Source of the DNA: Proales similis
Lineage: Eukaryota > Rotifera > Eurotatoria > Ploima > Proalidae
Length of the DNA stretch: 64,000 nucleotides
Reading direction: 5' to 3'
Assembly (NCBI GenBank): GCA_019059635.1
Contig: JAGVRJ010000002.1
Coordinates: 558,001 to 622,000 of the forward strand
This document shows positions 47,006 through 57,403 of the stretch, one piece after another. Position 1 is the stretch's first letter. Each line of letters opens with the position of its first letter. The notes beneath the pieces were generated by a model that did not search any database, had not been told where the DNA came from, and saw nothing but the letters and a program-made list of their open reading frames with translations. The position numbers and the translations under genes were made by a program.

Positions 47006-49101
47006 TTATGCCTTGGCAGCAGCGCGCTCGGCCTGAATGCGATCCTTCTTGACAGGGCCCATGAAGTTCTTCTTCTCCTGGATGGTCTGGAAGCGTCCAT
47101 GACCGAACTTGGACGAAGTGTCGATGAACTTCAAGTTGATCTTCTCGAAGGCCACACGCTTGGTCTGGGTGATGAGCGACTTGCGGAGAGTGATCGCACG
47201 CTTTCGGGTGCCCATCACGCAGCCTTTGACCATGACAAAGTCGTTGCGGATGATACCGTATTGCGGGAAGCCACCCTAAAATTGAGAAATTCGTTAGTCG
47301 CTTCTACATTCACACGTGCTTCAATCAAGCGTCTATATTCGACGATCGAATCTCAGACTGCTCGTTTAGAGCGGTTTGTAAGACATGCGCACGACACCGC
47401 ACTGGTGGGTTCATCCATTTCTGGCTCCAGCGCAAATGCCGCCTCAGACGCATTTGTTTTCATCATGGATTCGATCGTAGACGCTTGACTGATTCTCGTT
47501 TGTGTAATTACCATGGGAGTGATTGACTTCTCGACAGGGTCGAACTCGGTTCGGGCGTTGCCCTTGTCTTCGCCTGAGCCAATTCGGTAGACCTTCTTGT
47601 TCACTTCAGTACGATGATGGTAGCCCTTCTGACCGGCACGAGCGACCGTGAACGAGACTCGGCTAGGATGCCATGCTCCGATACAAGCGACCTTTCGCAG
47701 ACCCTTGTGGGTCTTGCGCGGCAGTCTGGTGGTGTGCCAACGCGAGGTCACTCCCTTGTATCCTTTGCCCTTGGTCACGCCAATGCAGTCAATCATCTCG
47801 TCTTGCACGAACACCTCAGAGATGTTGATGGGCTTTTCCAAGTGCTCACGGGCCCACTTGACCTTGTCGGCAATGGTACCACCGTTCAGCTGAATCTCCA
47901 TGATGTGCGCCTTCTTCTGACGCTTCTTCAGGAGTCTCATCTAGACACAACAGTTCTCAGTCAGACACGGTTCAGACAGACTTCAAGACGGCCACCGCAG
48001 ACACGCTCTGCTCAGACGGAAGGCAGCAATTAATGGGTTATCGCCATTGACTTAGCTCCGATTGGCTTCTTCCAAAGCCGATTATCATCAGTGCGTAGCG
48101 TGCTCGCGTGTGGCAGTCGGCAGTAATTCGCCTTACCTGAGTGTGAGCAATCACTCGAATGACCTGGCAGTACTTGACCATCTTGGCAAAGTCTTTTTCG
48201 ATTTCTTTCTTGCCCAAATCATCCTTCCACTTTTTGGCGTATTTGGTGAACGCCTTCTTCTTCGACTTGCACCTTGATTTAAGCGGTCGAGTTAGGGTTG
48301 TTGTTGTCGCTGATGGCCGGCCATTTCATATGCCTCGCAACTTTTCAATTAGCTTTTTACACTACAAACCGATCGAAGGCGATCGGCAGTAGCTGGTTTT
48401 CAAGTACTTCATCATGAGCTCGACAGACGTTAGAGCAACGACTGTCATCTAGCCCAAGAGAGGAAAGAGGGTTTTGTAAACAGCTCGTGCTCAAATGAGC
48501 AGAGGAGCTGGCAAGGTAAGAGGCCTTCGCAGTCCCTTGAAGCATGAAAACGCAGTGTTTACAAGGTTAGTATAAACAAGCCAATTGGAGAGCTGCCAGA
48601 TCGATCATCGGATCTTGCACACGTTGGCTTCTGAGTAGAACAGGAGGAGAAAAGATGCTTACCAGTTCTTGTAGAAGCGTCTTCGGCACTCGTCGCTCAA
48701 GTGCTCGGCAAAGACGGTCTTGAAGGTGCGCAGACCCTTGGGGGTCTCGATGTAGCCGACAGCACCGACCACAACCATGGGTGGAGCCTCGATGATGGTG
48801 ACGGCCTCGACGGTCTCCTTCTTGTTCAATTTGGAGCCGAGCTTGTCGACATCGCGCACAATGTGGGTCATGCCCGCTTTGTAGCCGATGAAGGCGGTAA
48901 GGTGAACCGGCTTGGTCGGGTCATCCTTGGGGAAGGCCTTTACTTTGCCACGATGTCTCTTAGATCGCTTCTTCGGCAAGAAGCCCAACGAACCGCATCG
49001 CGGATGTTCAAACTTTCGATGACTCTATTCAAAGGTTGCGAGCCATTTAGGCAACGATGAATTCAGATTTAGTAACAAAGAGTGGCAAAAGCGCCTACCA
49101 T
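47006..49101 (-). CDS. RPL3: 60S ribosomal protein L3 (uL3)
   Basis: Five exons: 49099-49101 (the ATG alone), 48663-49024, 48137-48272, 47512-47940 and 47006-47275; 399 residues, near the usual ~403. The start reads [20 protein letters not shown], followed by [32 protein letters not shown], then [64 protein letters not shown] and [18 protein letters not shown]. This protein lies near the peptidyl-transferase centre of the large subunit; the W in SRWHT (the W-finger) is kept. Introns 2-4 are unusually long for this genome (390, 196, 236 bp), and introns 3 and 4 each carry a box C/D snoRNA candidate. Confidence 0.97.
47342..47478 (-). ncRNA. box C/D snoRNA candidate in RPL3 intron 4
   Basis: On the minus strand the element opens with a perfect 11-base terminal stem (acgatcgaatc paired with gattcgatcgt). 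The C box ATGATGA follows one base inside the 5' arm, and the D box CTGA (47353-47356) directly precedes the 3' arm. Internal D' (CTGA, 47444-47447) and a C'-like GGATGA (47411-47416) are also present. Length is 137 nt. It ends 66 nt before the 3' splice site, the classic position of intronic C/D snoRNAs. I could not match the guide next to D (gagcagt) to an rRNA site from memory. Confidence 0.82.
48006..48102 (-). ncRNA. box C/D snoRNA candidate in RPL3 intron 3, targets 18S rRNA
   Basis: On the minus strand: C box ctgatga (core TGATGA at 48085-48090) and D box CTGA (48012-48015), 79 nt from C to D. An outer 6 bp stem (cacgct with agcgtg) closes the element. The bases just before D read tgctgccttccgt. 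Eleven of them (tgctgccttcc) complement the universally conserved 18S rRNA segment ggaaggcagca, placing the methylation target (fifth base upstream of D) on an A of that segment. The vertebrate RPL3 gene also hosts C/D snoRNAs (SNORD43, SNORD83). It lies about 67 nt before the 3' splice site. Confidence 0.78.
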
Positions 49102-49730
49102 TTTCGGTTTCGGTTCAAAAGTAACCAGCAAGTGAAGTGTGTGCGAGCGCGCTCAAATTATGAGTTCCCGGCCTGGCTCTGGATTCGCATCTGCAGAAAG
49201 AGCGAGTGTGCACAGTTTCGTTTGCATGAACTGACGCACGTGCGTTCATTTCGCCGAGCTCTCGATGATGCTCATGAGCTTGATTCGCTTGGTGCCCACG
49301 TGCACTCAGTATGGGCACGATGCGTCGGCAACGATTTCCTCCAGCCAAGCGCAACTCGTCTGCTGGCCGCCAACGCGTGTTTCAGGCCCCCTAAATACTT
49401 GTCGTCTAGAAGGCGGGTGCTTCTAAAAAAGAGACAACAGGCCTGTCGAAGGTGAGTGGACAAACTACGCTCGCCACGTGCTTTTAGCTTTGTTCGTGCA
49501 TAAGTCGAATTCGTTTGAGGACCGGCCTTGTGAATGCGAATGAGGCGGAGACCGCGTATAAATGCGTTCAGAACATGTAAAAATAATTATTTGCAGCGAT
49601 AAGACGCAGCGAGGATAAGCTCGAGTGCTGGATGTTGAACTTATTATCTCCGAATAAGCACTCAATTCTCCGTTTAGACTTAATTTGTCATCACCACCAG
49701 TTCATCATCATCGTCTGAAAATCTTTTAGT
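49102..49730. other. divergent promoter of RPL3 and cyclophilin
   Basis: About 630 bp between two divergently transcribed, probably highly expressed genes. No coding frame of quality. It should contain both core promoters; I could not place a TATA box or TOP start with confidence. Confidence 0.4.
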
Positions 49731-50464
49731 ATGGTTCACTTAAGCGCAAGGTAAACAGTTTGAAATTGTCATAGAAACTTGAGCCGAATGTGTGCGAATG
49801 CGAAATAGACCAGATTGACTTGATTGAACGCCTGCCATTGGCTTTTCTGGCTTTCAAACTTGTTTTTATTAACTTTTCTCTTTTCGCCGCTTTTAGACTC
49901 TTTCAATCCGCCCGCAACGCAATGACTCGATGCTTTTTTGATATGACGGCTGATAACCAGCCATTGGGCCGAATTGTCTTCGAGCTCTTTGACCAACAAG
50001 TGCCCAAGACCACCGGTAAGTGAACAGCTCACTGAGCTCGTCGATCGAGACTTTATAAAACATCAAAAGAAAACTTCCGCGCCCTGTGCACTGGCGAGAA
50101 GGGATTCGGATACAAGGGCAGCCCTTTCCACCGTGTCATTCCCCAGTTCATGTTGCAGGGAGGTGACTTTACCAACCGAAACGGCACCGGCGGCAAGTCG
50201 ATCTACGGCGCCAAATTCGCCGACGAAAACTTCGCCCTCAAGCACACTCAGCCCGGTCTTTTGTCGATGGCCAACGCTGGACCCAACACCAACGGCTCCC
50301 AGTTCTTCATCACCACTGTGGCCTGCCCCTGGCTCGATGGCAAGCACGTCGTCTTCGGCAAGGTCGTCGAGGGTATGGACGTCGTCAAGGCTATTGAGTC
50401 GTTGGGCTCCAACAGCGGCAAGACCAGCAAGTCAATCATTGTCGCCGACTGCGGTACCCTCTAA
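49731..50464 (+). CDS. cyclophilin-type peptidyl-prolyl isomerase
   Basis: Exons 49731-49750, 49897-50015 and 50070-50464. The core matches cyclophilin [98 protein letters not shown]. Active-site Arg, Phe, Gln and Trp are present. The first exon is my inference: it adds [16 protein letters not shown], an Arg-containing, acid-free, amphipathic lead that would suit a mitochondrial form. If instead translation starts at the Met at 49922 the protein is cytosolic. Role: proline isomerisation in protein folding. A polyadenylation signal lies at 50541-50546. Confidence 0.88.
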
Positions 50465-50769
50465 ATGTTTTAAAGTCGTCCATTAAAAATGACACTTATT
50501 AGCACTCAGAATGCATTTGAGTTTAAACTCCATCTGCATGAATAAAGAAACTTGAAAACCCTCTATCTGAAGCTTTCCTAAATTTCCGTTTTCGGACACA
50601 AACAAAAATTACTTGAGGAAAACCAAGAGCAGGAAAATAGGGAATTCATTTGAATTGGCTTTGTTTTTATTCTTGATTTTGAAGCCAGAATTAGATCGAT
50701 TTGAGCAAATTACAACATTTACATATTGGCAGAGTCATTTATGTTACAAGTAGGATTTGTTTCAAAGGC
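50465..50769. other. spacer between convergent genes
   Basis: About 300 bp with the 3' UTRs of cyclophilin (+, aataaa at 50541) and RRM1 (-). Nothing else seen. Confidence 0.4.
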
Positions 50770-53488
50770 CTATGAAGAGCACATGAGGCAAGCCTCCTTG
50801 TTTTCTTTGGAGCAGGCTAGCTTGAGCTGTTCCATGAGATCGGCGTTGCTCTCAATTCGCTGATCTACCTCCGACTGGTTGGCCTCTTTTTCTATTGAGG
50901 CTGCGAAACCGCTCTTGGGTTTCTCTGTGATCAAGTTGGTGTTGTTCTGCAACACTCCGGGCTGGCTTTCACGAACGCCCTTACTCTGACGTAGTTTGGT
51001 TTTGTCCACCGTGAACTTGATCGGATCGGCCGCCGGTCTCGTGCGCAAGTAATACAATCCGGTCTTAAGCCCGCTTTTCCAAGCATAAAAGTGCATCGAT
51101 GAGAGTTTGCCGAACGTCGGCTCAGCAATGTGAATGTTCAACGACTGGCTCTGGTCGATGAACGCGCCACGGTCGGCCGCCATGTTTATCAAATTCTTTT
51201 GCGGAATCTCCCACACGGTTCGATAGAGCTTTTTCAGATCGTCCGGAATCGACTCGATCTTCTGAATGGAGCCGTTGTGAGAAATAATTTCGTTTTTAAC
51301 GTCGTCATTCCACATGCCGCGGTCGCTCAGATCTTTGAGCAAGTGCTGATTGACGACCTGGAAGTCGCCGGAAAGCACACGCCTCGTGTAGATGTTGCTT
51401 GTGTAAGGCTCAAACGACTCGTTATTGCCCAAGATTTGAGCAGTCGAAGCGGTTGGCATGGGTGCCAGCAAAAGGCTGTTGCGAATGCCATGATCTCTGA
51501 TCTGCTGTCTGAGTTCGGCCCAGTTCCAGCGGTCAGATGGAGTTACATTCCACATGTCGAACTGAAGTATGCCTCTGCTCACAGGTGAGCCCTGATAGGT
51601 TTCGTACGGACCGAACTGTTTGGCCAGTTCCATGCTCTCTTGCAGCGCAGCAAAGTAAATGGTCTCAAACACGTCTTTGTTGAGTTGTTGCGCTTCAGGG
51701 CTATCGAACGGATACCGCATCAATATGAACGCATCAGCCATACCCTGCACGCCGATGCCGATCGGACGGTTGCGCATGTTAGATCGACGCGCTTCTTCAA
51801 GCGGGTAAAAATTGATGTCAATAATTCGGTTCAAGTTGCGAGTGATCACACGCGAGACATAGGCAAGCTGTTCAAAATCGAAGCTGCGATCGGGCCTCAC
51901 AAATCTGTTCAAGGCGATCGATGCCAAGTTGCAAACCGCGATCTCGTCCTTGCTCGTGTATTCAATTATCTCCGTGCACAGATTCGAGCATTTTATGGTT
52001 CCCAAGTTCTGCTGGTTGCTCTTTCGATTGGCGCTGTCCTTGTACAGCATGTAGGGAGTGCCCGTCTCTATTTGCGACTCGATGATTGCCGACCAAAGCT
52101 TCTGGGCCTTGATTGTCTCACGGCCACGGCCTTCTCGCTCGTAGCGTTCGTACATCTCTTCGAACTCATCACCCCACACGTCTGAGAGGCCTGGACATTC
52201 GTTCGGGCACATGAGCGTCCAGTGCTCGTCGGCCTGCACTCGTTTCATGAACAGGTCCGGAATCCACAGGGCGTAGAACAGCTCTCTGGCGCGCATCTCC
52301 TCTTTGCCTGTGTTTTTGCGCGCGTTCAAAAAGTCAAACATATCCGCATGCCAGGGCTCGAGGTAAACGGCGAATGCACCCGGTCGTTTGTTGCCTCCTT
52401 GATCAACGTAGCGCGAGGCGTTGTTGAACACGCGCAGCATTGGAATAAGGCCATTGCTGGTGCCGTTTGTCTACAAGTAGAAAGAATCGCATTAGGCCCA
52501 ATCAAATTAGCCAGGAGGGAGATGAAAGGAGATGATCGAGTGCCATTCATCAGAAATGCAGCGTTTCACTTTCATTTCCGACCAGCCTGAAGCTGTACTT
52601 GGAAATGCAAGTGCAGCCAACACCATCGGCTGCCTTCTGGACCCCTGCGGTTCTCATCACGTGAATGGTGGCAATCAAACAAAATGGTCAACTTACGCCT
52701 GCGATGTAGCTGCCATTCGCTCGGATGTTGTGCACGTGCAGGCCAATGCCGCCGGCGTTTTTGGAAATGATCGCGCACTGCTTGAGAGTGTCAAATATGC
52801 CCTCGATGCTGTCGTCGCGCATGGCAAGAAGGAAGCAGCTCGACAGCTGTGGTCGAGGAGTGCCGGCATTGAACAGCGTCGGAGTGGCGTGAATGAACCA
52901 TTTCTCCGACATGAGATTGTAGGTCTCGATGGCTCTCTCCACGTCACTTCCATGAATGCCGACTGCCACTCGCATGAGCATGTGCTGCGGCCTCTCGACT
53001 ACTTTGCCGTTCAGTCGGAACAGATAAGTCCTCTCGAGCGTCTTGAAGCCGAAATAATTGTAGTTGAAGTCGCGATCGTAAATAATTGACGAATTGATGC
53101 GTTCAGCATTGGCTAGCACGACATTGCGAATCTCTTCGCTAATGAGCGGCTGCTTCTTGTTGCTGTGCGGACATCTGGCCTGGTAGAGGTCCTCGATCAC
53201 TTCGCTGAACACTTTCTTGGTCTCCTTGTGCAGATTGGAGATTGCTATGCGCGCCGCCAGAATGGCATAGTCCGGGTGCTTGGTAGTCATGGTAGCGGCA
53301 GTCTCTGCCGCCAAGTTGTCCAACTCAACGGTTGTCACGCCCGAGTACAGACCGTTGATTACCTTCTTGGTGATGGCCGTGGCGTCAATGAACTCGGTGT
53401 TGAGGCCATAGCAGAGCTTCAGGATCCTCGAGGTGATCTTGTCGAAGAACACCTGCTCTTTTCGGCCGTCTCGTTTTATTACGAACAT
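50770..53488 (-). CDS. RRM1: ribonucleoside-diphosphate reductase large subunit
   Basis: Two exons, 52697-53488 and 50770-52470, with a 226 bp intron that joins SYIAG to [12 protein letters not shown]; 830 residues, somewhat longer than the human ~792. An N-terminal ATP-cone ([18 protein letters not shown]) is followed by [20 protein letters not shown] with the first redox Cys, then [10 protein letters not shown] with the catalytic thiyl Cys region, [20 protein letters not shown], and a C-terminal shuttle pair in CLMCSS. Enzyme: class Ia reductase alpha subunit, NDP to dNDP, with allosteric ATP/dATP control in the cone. The intron carries a C/D snoRNA candidate. Confidence 0.97.
52543..52668 (-). 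ncRNA. box C/D snoRNA candidate in RRM1 intron
   Basis: On the minus strand: 5' arm ccattca, then one base, then C box GTGATGA (52654-52660); D box CTGA (52550-52553) followed at once by the 3' arm tgaatgg. The arms pair over seven bases. An internal hairpin (gcagcc with ggctgc) also forms. Length is 126 nt. The element ends 72 nt before the 3' splice site, close to the spacing of both RPL3 candidates. The D-adjacent guide (aacgctgcattt) was not matched to an rRNA by memory. Confidence 0.75.
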
Positions 53489-54707
53489 GTTTTGAAGGGG
53501 CTTCTAGCTGGGCAGTGGTTTACGCGTGTACACTCGGCTCGTGTCTATTTGCTTTTGCGTTAATGCTCGTCTGCTCGTGTGGGCGTTTCGTGTGTATGTG
53601 TGCTAGCGGGGACTGGCTTAGAAGCGCAGAATAAACGCAAATTCGAATTCGCCCGCCTCAATTTATAGATACGGAAATAATTTGTTTATTATTCAAGCGG
53701 TGCGGATAATTGCGAGGCTGTTCTGTCCATACGACGAGCATATGTTCGAACGGTGACTTGTAAAACCAATAGTCAAATCAAAGACGTACATTCCAGCACG
53801 CACATCATTGGCTAGCTCTCCGATCTCGATATTATGCAATCGAGCATATTACACCGCTCTTCAAGCCCCTCTCGCCTCCCAGCTGACCAATTGACAGCTT
53901 TCGCCCGCCACAGCATTCTCCTTCTGGATGTTTTCATTTCGTGGTGTGCAAAAATTATCCATTTCCCTCCCATACACCTACGAATTGTCTTGGTCGACCG
54001 TCTCGTTTAGAAATTTATGCTCAAAAGTCCCAATTTGACCCAGTTGATAGCCTTTGCTTTTTATGGCCATTCTCCCTTGCGTGCTGACCTCAAACTAGTC
54101 AATCGGAAAACAGAGCCCGACAATTTTCAGCAATTTTAAACTCGTTTAAAATCGAGCAAAATCGTCTCGCCCACAGAAAAGCGCTCTCAGTCTGTCTGTC
54201 TGCTTGTCTGTCGGTGAGGTGACATTGACGTGCCAGACTCAAATGCGTTTGCGTTTGGTTTATTGAATTTCAAGTGGGCGTAGAACGTTCCGTGTTGCAG
54301 TGAATTAATGTGCGATAAGCATTTCGCCGCAGTTTATAATCATCTGAGTTGTTTCCAAGCGCTCGTCGTTAGCCGAGCATAATAGCCAAGATGCAATGAG
54401 CATAATACCGAGCTCGTTTCAACAGAGCGGTTGATTCTTGCATACAATAATAATTATCATCATCGTCATCATTCAGCATTTTCCCTGAATGAGGCAAATA
54501 TGTCCCGGTCCTATTGACATAATCTAAATTGATATCGATTTTTGCATCCGTCCCTACTTAGCTCGGCAAAATCTAGACGCAATAGATTCGAGTCTTTCTT
54601 GTCTAAAACAGAGCAAATAGAAAAGCTTCCTATTGAGCATTGTTTGTCAGGGACATTTGCTCGCATTTGCAAGCCATCTTTTATTAAACAAGTTGGTCAC
54701 TTTAGAC
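53489..54707. other. divergent promoter region of RRM1 and carboxypeptidase
   Basis: 1.2 kb. GC-rich close to RRM1, AT-rich towards the carboxypeptidase, with a (atc)n-like cluster at about 54448-54475. No coding sequence recognised. Confidence 0.4.
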
Positions 54708-56444
54708 ATGAGAGCATTCGTGTTGATCTCACTGCCCTTGCTGGCTCTGGCTGCAGTTGTGCCACTGGAAAATAGCCAACAGCCCGTATTGAATCGGCAA
54801 GCCACCATACTGGACAATCATCACGACAACCAAGAAGTGTTCGACGTGATTGAGAGAGTGCACCGAAAATGCCCGGAAATCACCTATGTTTACGATTTGG
54901 ACTTGAAGTCAGTCCGTGGCATTCCGCTGAGAGTGATCGCTTTCTCGGACAACCCACAGGAGCATGAGCTTTTGGAGCCTGAGTTCAAGTATGTTGCTAA
55001 CATGCACGGCAACGAGGTTGTTGGTCGTGAAATGCTGCTCGAACTCATGGAGCAACTGTGCGAGGCGTACAAAAGCAAAAACCCGAATGTGGTGAAGCTA
55101 ATTGAGAGCACTCGAATTCACCTGCTGCCCACCATGAACCCGGACGGCTGGGACGATGCAGTCAAGGCCGAGTTCGAAGCATTCGGCGCAAAGTTCAAGG
55201 ATTTGAAAGAAATGCTCAAAGAGCAGGGCGTGACAAACTGGTTCGCCGGCCGTCAGAACGCCAACTCGGTCGATTTGAACCGAAACTTTCCCGATTTGGA
55301 CAAGTATGAATACAAATACGTTGCGCACCACAAGGCCAAATTCGACCATCTGGTGTCTGAAGCCGAACAAGAAGTCAATCAAGCTCACCTCGACTGCCAG
55401 AACAGAACGGTAAACAGCCGACGCATTCGCTTGACTCTAAAGACTTCATGGTTGCTTGAGTTTAGTTTCAACCGGAGACTTTGACTGTGGCCAACTGGAT
55501 AGTCAACAATCCATTTGTGCTTTCGGCCAACTTGCACGGAGGCGATCTGGTGGTCAACTACCCTTACGACGACTCGGCCAACCATGAAACCAAGAACGCC
55601 GCCACGCCAGATGATTCTCTCTTTAGAGATGTGGCCCTTTCGTTTGTGAAGAACCACCTGGAGCTGCGATCTGAAAAACGCACCCAGTGCGATATGGTGT
55701 CCGACCATTTCAAATATGGAATCACAAACGGTGCCAACTGGTATCCAGTCTGCGGTGGAATGCAGGACTTTAACTACCTGTCGTCCAACTGCTTCGAAGT
55801 GACCATTGAGCTCGGCTGTCAAAAGTTCCCGGCCGGCAAGGATTTGTCCAAATACTGGAAGGACAGCAGCGAGGCGTTCTATCAATTTATCTGGAAGGTA
55901 TGCATTGCACGGACCTTTTCAGAGCCACGCAATCTTCAAATCGGTCCGTTTTCATTCTTTTTTAGAGCCATATCGGAATCAAAGGCATCGTTTATAATCA
56001 AGAACAAGAGCCTGTGGCAGGCGCCAAAGTCAAGGTCGCACGCCTGACGCCAGAGAATGACTACAAACTGATTGAACATCATGTTACCTCAAGTAAGTAC
56101 GCATCACCTTCAGTCGAGACTTGAGCTTAACTTTGAGCTCACTTAAGCCGAGGGAGGCGAATACTGGCGTCTGCTTACACCTGGATCCTACCGCATTTGG
56201 GCTGTTAGTCCCAACGGCGACGAATCTGATTTCGTCGACCATCAAGTCACGTACGAGCCGTACAAAGAGGCAGACGAGATCGATTTGATGATTGTCGAAC
56301 AAGCAGAACAGCGGGGTCAACAAAACTTCATTGATGTAAGCATATCAGACTTTGGCTGATTCAACTCTCAAGTGAATTGAAAACGCCTTTTTTTGCCTTG
56401 AACAGATGTTGACAAGCCTATTGGCCAATCGACCCATCTTCTAG
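54708..56444 (+). CDS. M14B metallocarboxypeptidase (CPE/CPM/CPD type)
   Basis: Exons 54708-55409, 55466-55897, 55966-56092, 56148-56335 and 56406-56444; introns are 55-70 bp. A signal peptide (MRAFVLISLPLLALAAVV) precedes a full catalytic domain: zinc ligands in MHGNEVVGREMLLELM, substrate-side NPDGWDDA, NSVDLNRNFPD, third zinc His and context in SANLHGGDLVVNYPYDD, and catalytic Glu in FEVTIELGCQKFP. After ~300 residues comes the transthyretin-like domain (IKGIVYNQEQEPVAGAKVKV; GEYWRLLTPGSYRIWA). This N/E subfamily removes C-terminal Arg or Lys from peptides in the secretory route or outside the cell. The C-terminus is short with no GPI signal, so it is likely soluble, CPE- or CPN-like. Confidence 0.93.
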
Positions 56445-57403
56445 GAAATTCTTGCAGACGTTGGCATTTGAGGCAACCAGACTCAATCATCTTTCGGTAT
56501 AATCATCTCTTTCAAGTCTAAATCTAAAAATCCAACCAAAAGTCAAATGAGTATTTATTATTTTGCCGAACCCTATTCTAATCCAAAAAGTCTGTAAACG
56601 GTCTATCAGATGCGATGTGATTCTTATTCTCGGTGTTTGTTCATTTCAAAAAAAAAATTAGCCCGACCAAGACAATTTACTTTAAATAAATAAAAATGCG
56701 CAGCAATAATCAGAAAGCTTGAAGAAAGTTTGCCCTTGTTTCTCTCGACTGGTGCGTAGGTGATTCAGATTTAGTTTATTTGAACTCGATTAGTAAGAAA
56801 AATCACAAAAGCGTGCACAAGAACAAAAATTATAACTCTGCAGGTGTCAGATCGAATTCTATTGATTGATTGATTGTATTGTGATGGCTGTTTGATTCGC
56901 TTGCTTTCATCGATCGTCTCAAAAAAAAGAGAGAGCAAGTGAGTATTGTTTTAAATAAAGAGCTCGAATTGGATTTGAACAAAAAGCCAACATTCACATC
57001 TCTGACAATTCTATTCTACTAATCAAAGTAGCAAATTTTTTTTCTTTTTCTCACATTTCTGACTTAAATTGCTTCTCTACGAGCTGGCTGCTTGGTTTGA
57101 TTGCCGCTCAGCTAAATTGTCCGCGTTGGTTGAATCTGAAAAAAAGACGATTGCTTTAAACTGTTCGACTAGATTGCACCTTCTAAACTCAAATCCACGT
57201 GTCTATTGGGTTACATGTAACGACAGTTGGCCAGGCTGCCAGAGCAGACAAGCATGCAGGTATTACAAGCAGAAAATAAATCATAAAAAGTAAAAACGAA
57301 TAAATATTCAGACTATTCTGAATTGGATTCAGTCTGAGAATAGATCGATGAGCGACTACATGTCGAGACACGTGACAATGACATTTAGCTGCCTTGTACC
57401 TCG
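56445..57403. other. 3' UTRs of convergent genes, no gene seen
   Basis: About 960 bp. A polyadenylation signal for the carboxypeptidase lies at 56685-56690. The right part should be the 3' UTR of the large acidic gene on the other strand. Confidence 0.4.

Noticed and set aside
57056-57300. 74-codon open frame near the 3' end of the acidic gene
   Set aside because: Lies in the likely 3' UTR of the minus-strand gene and lacks protein character.
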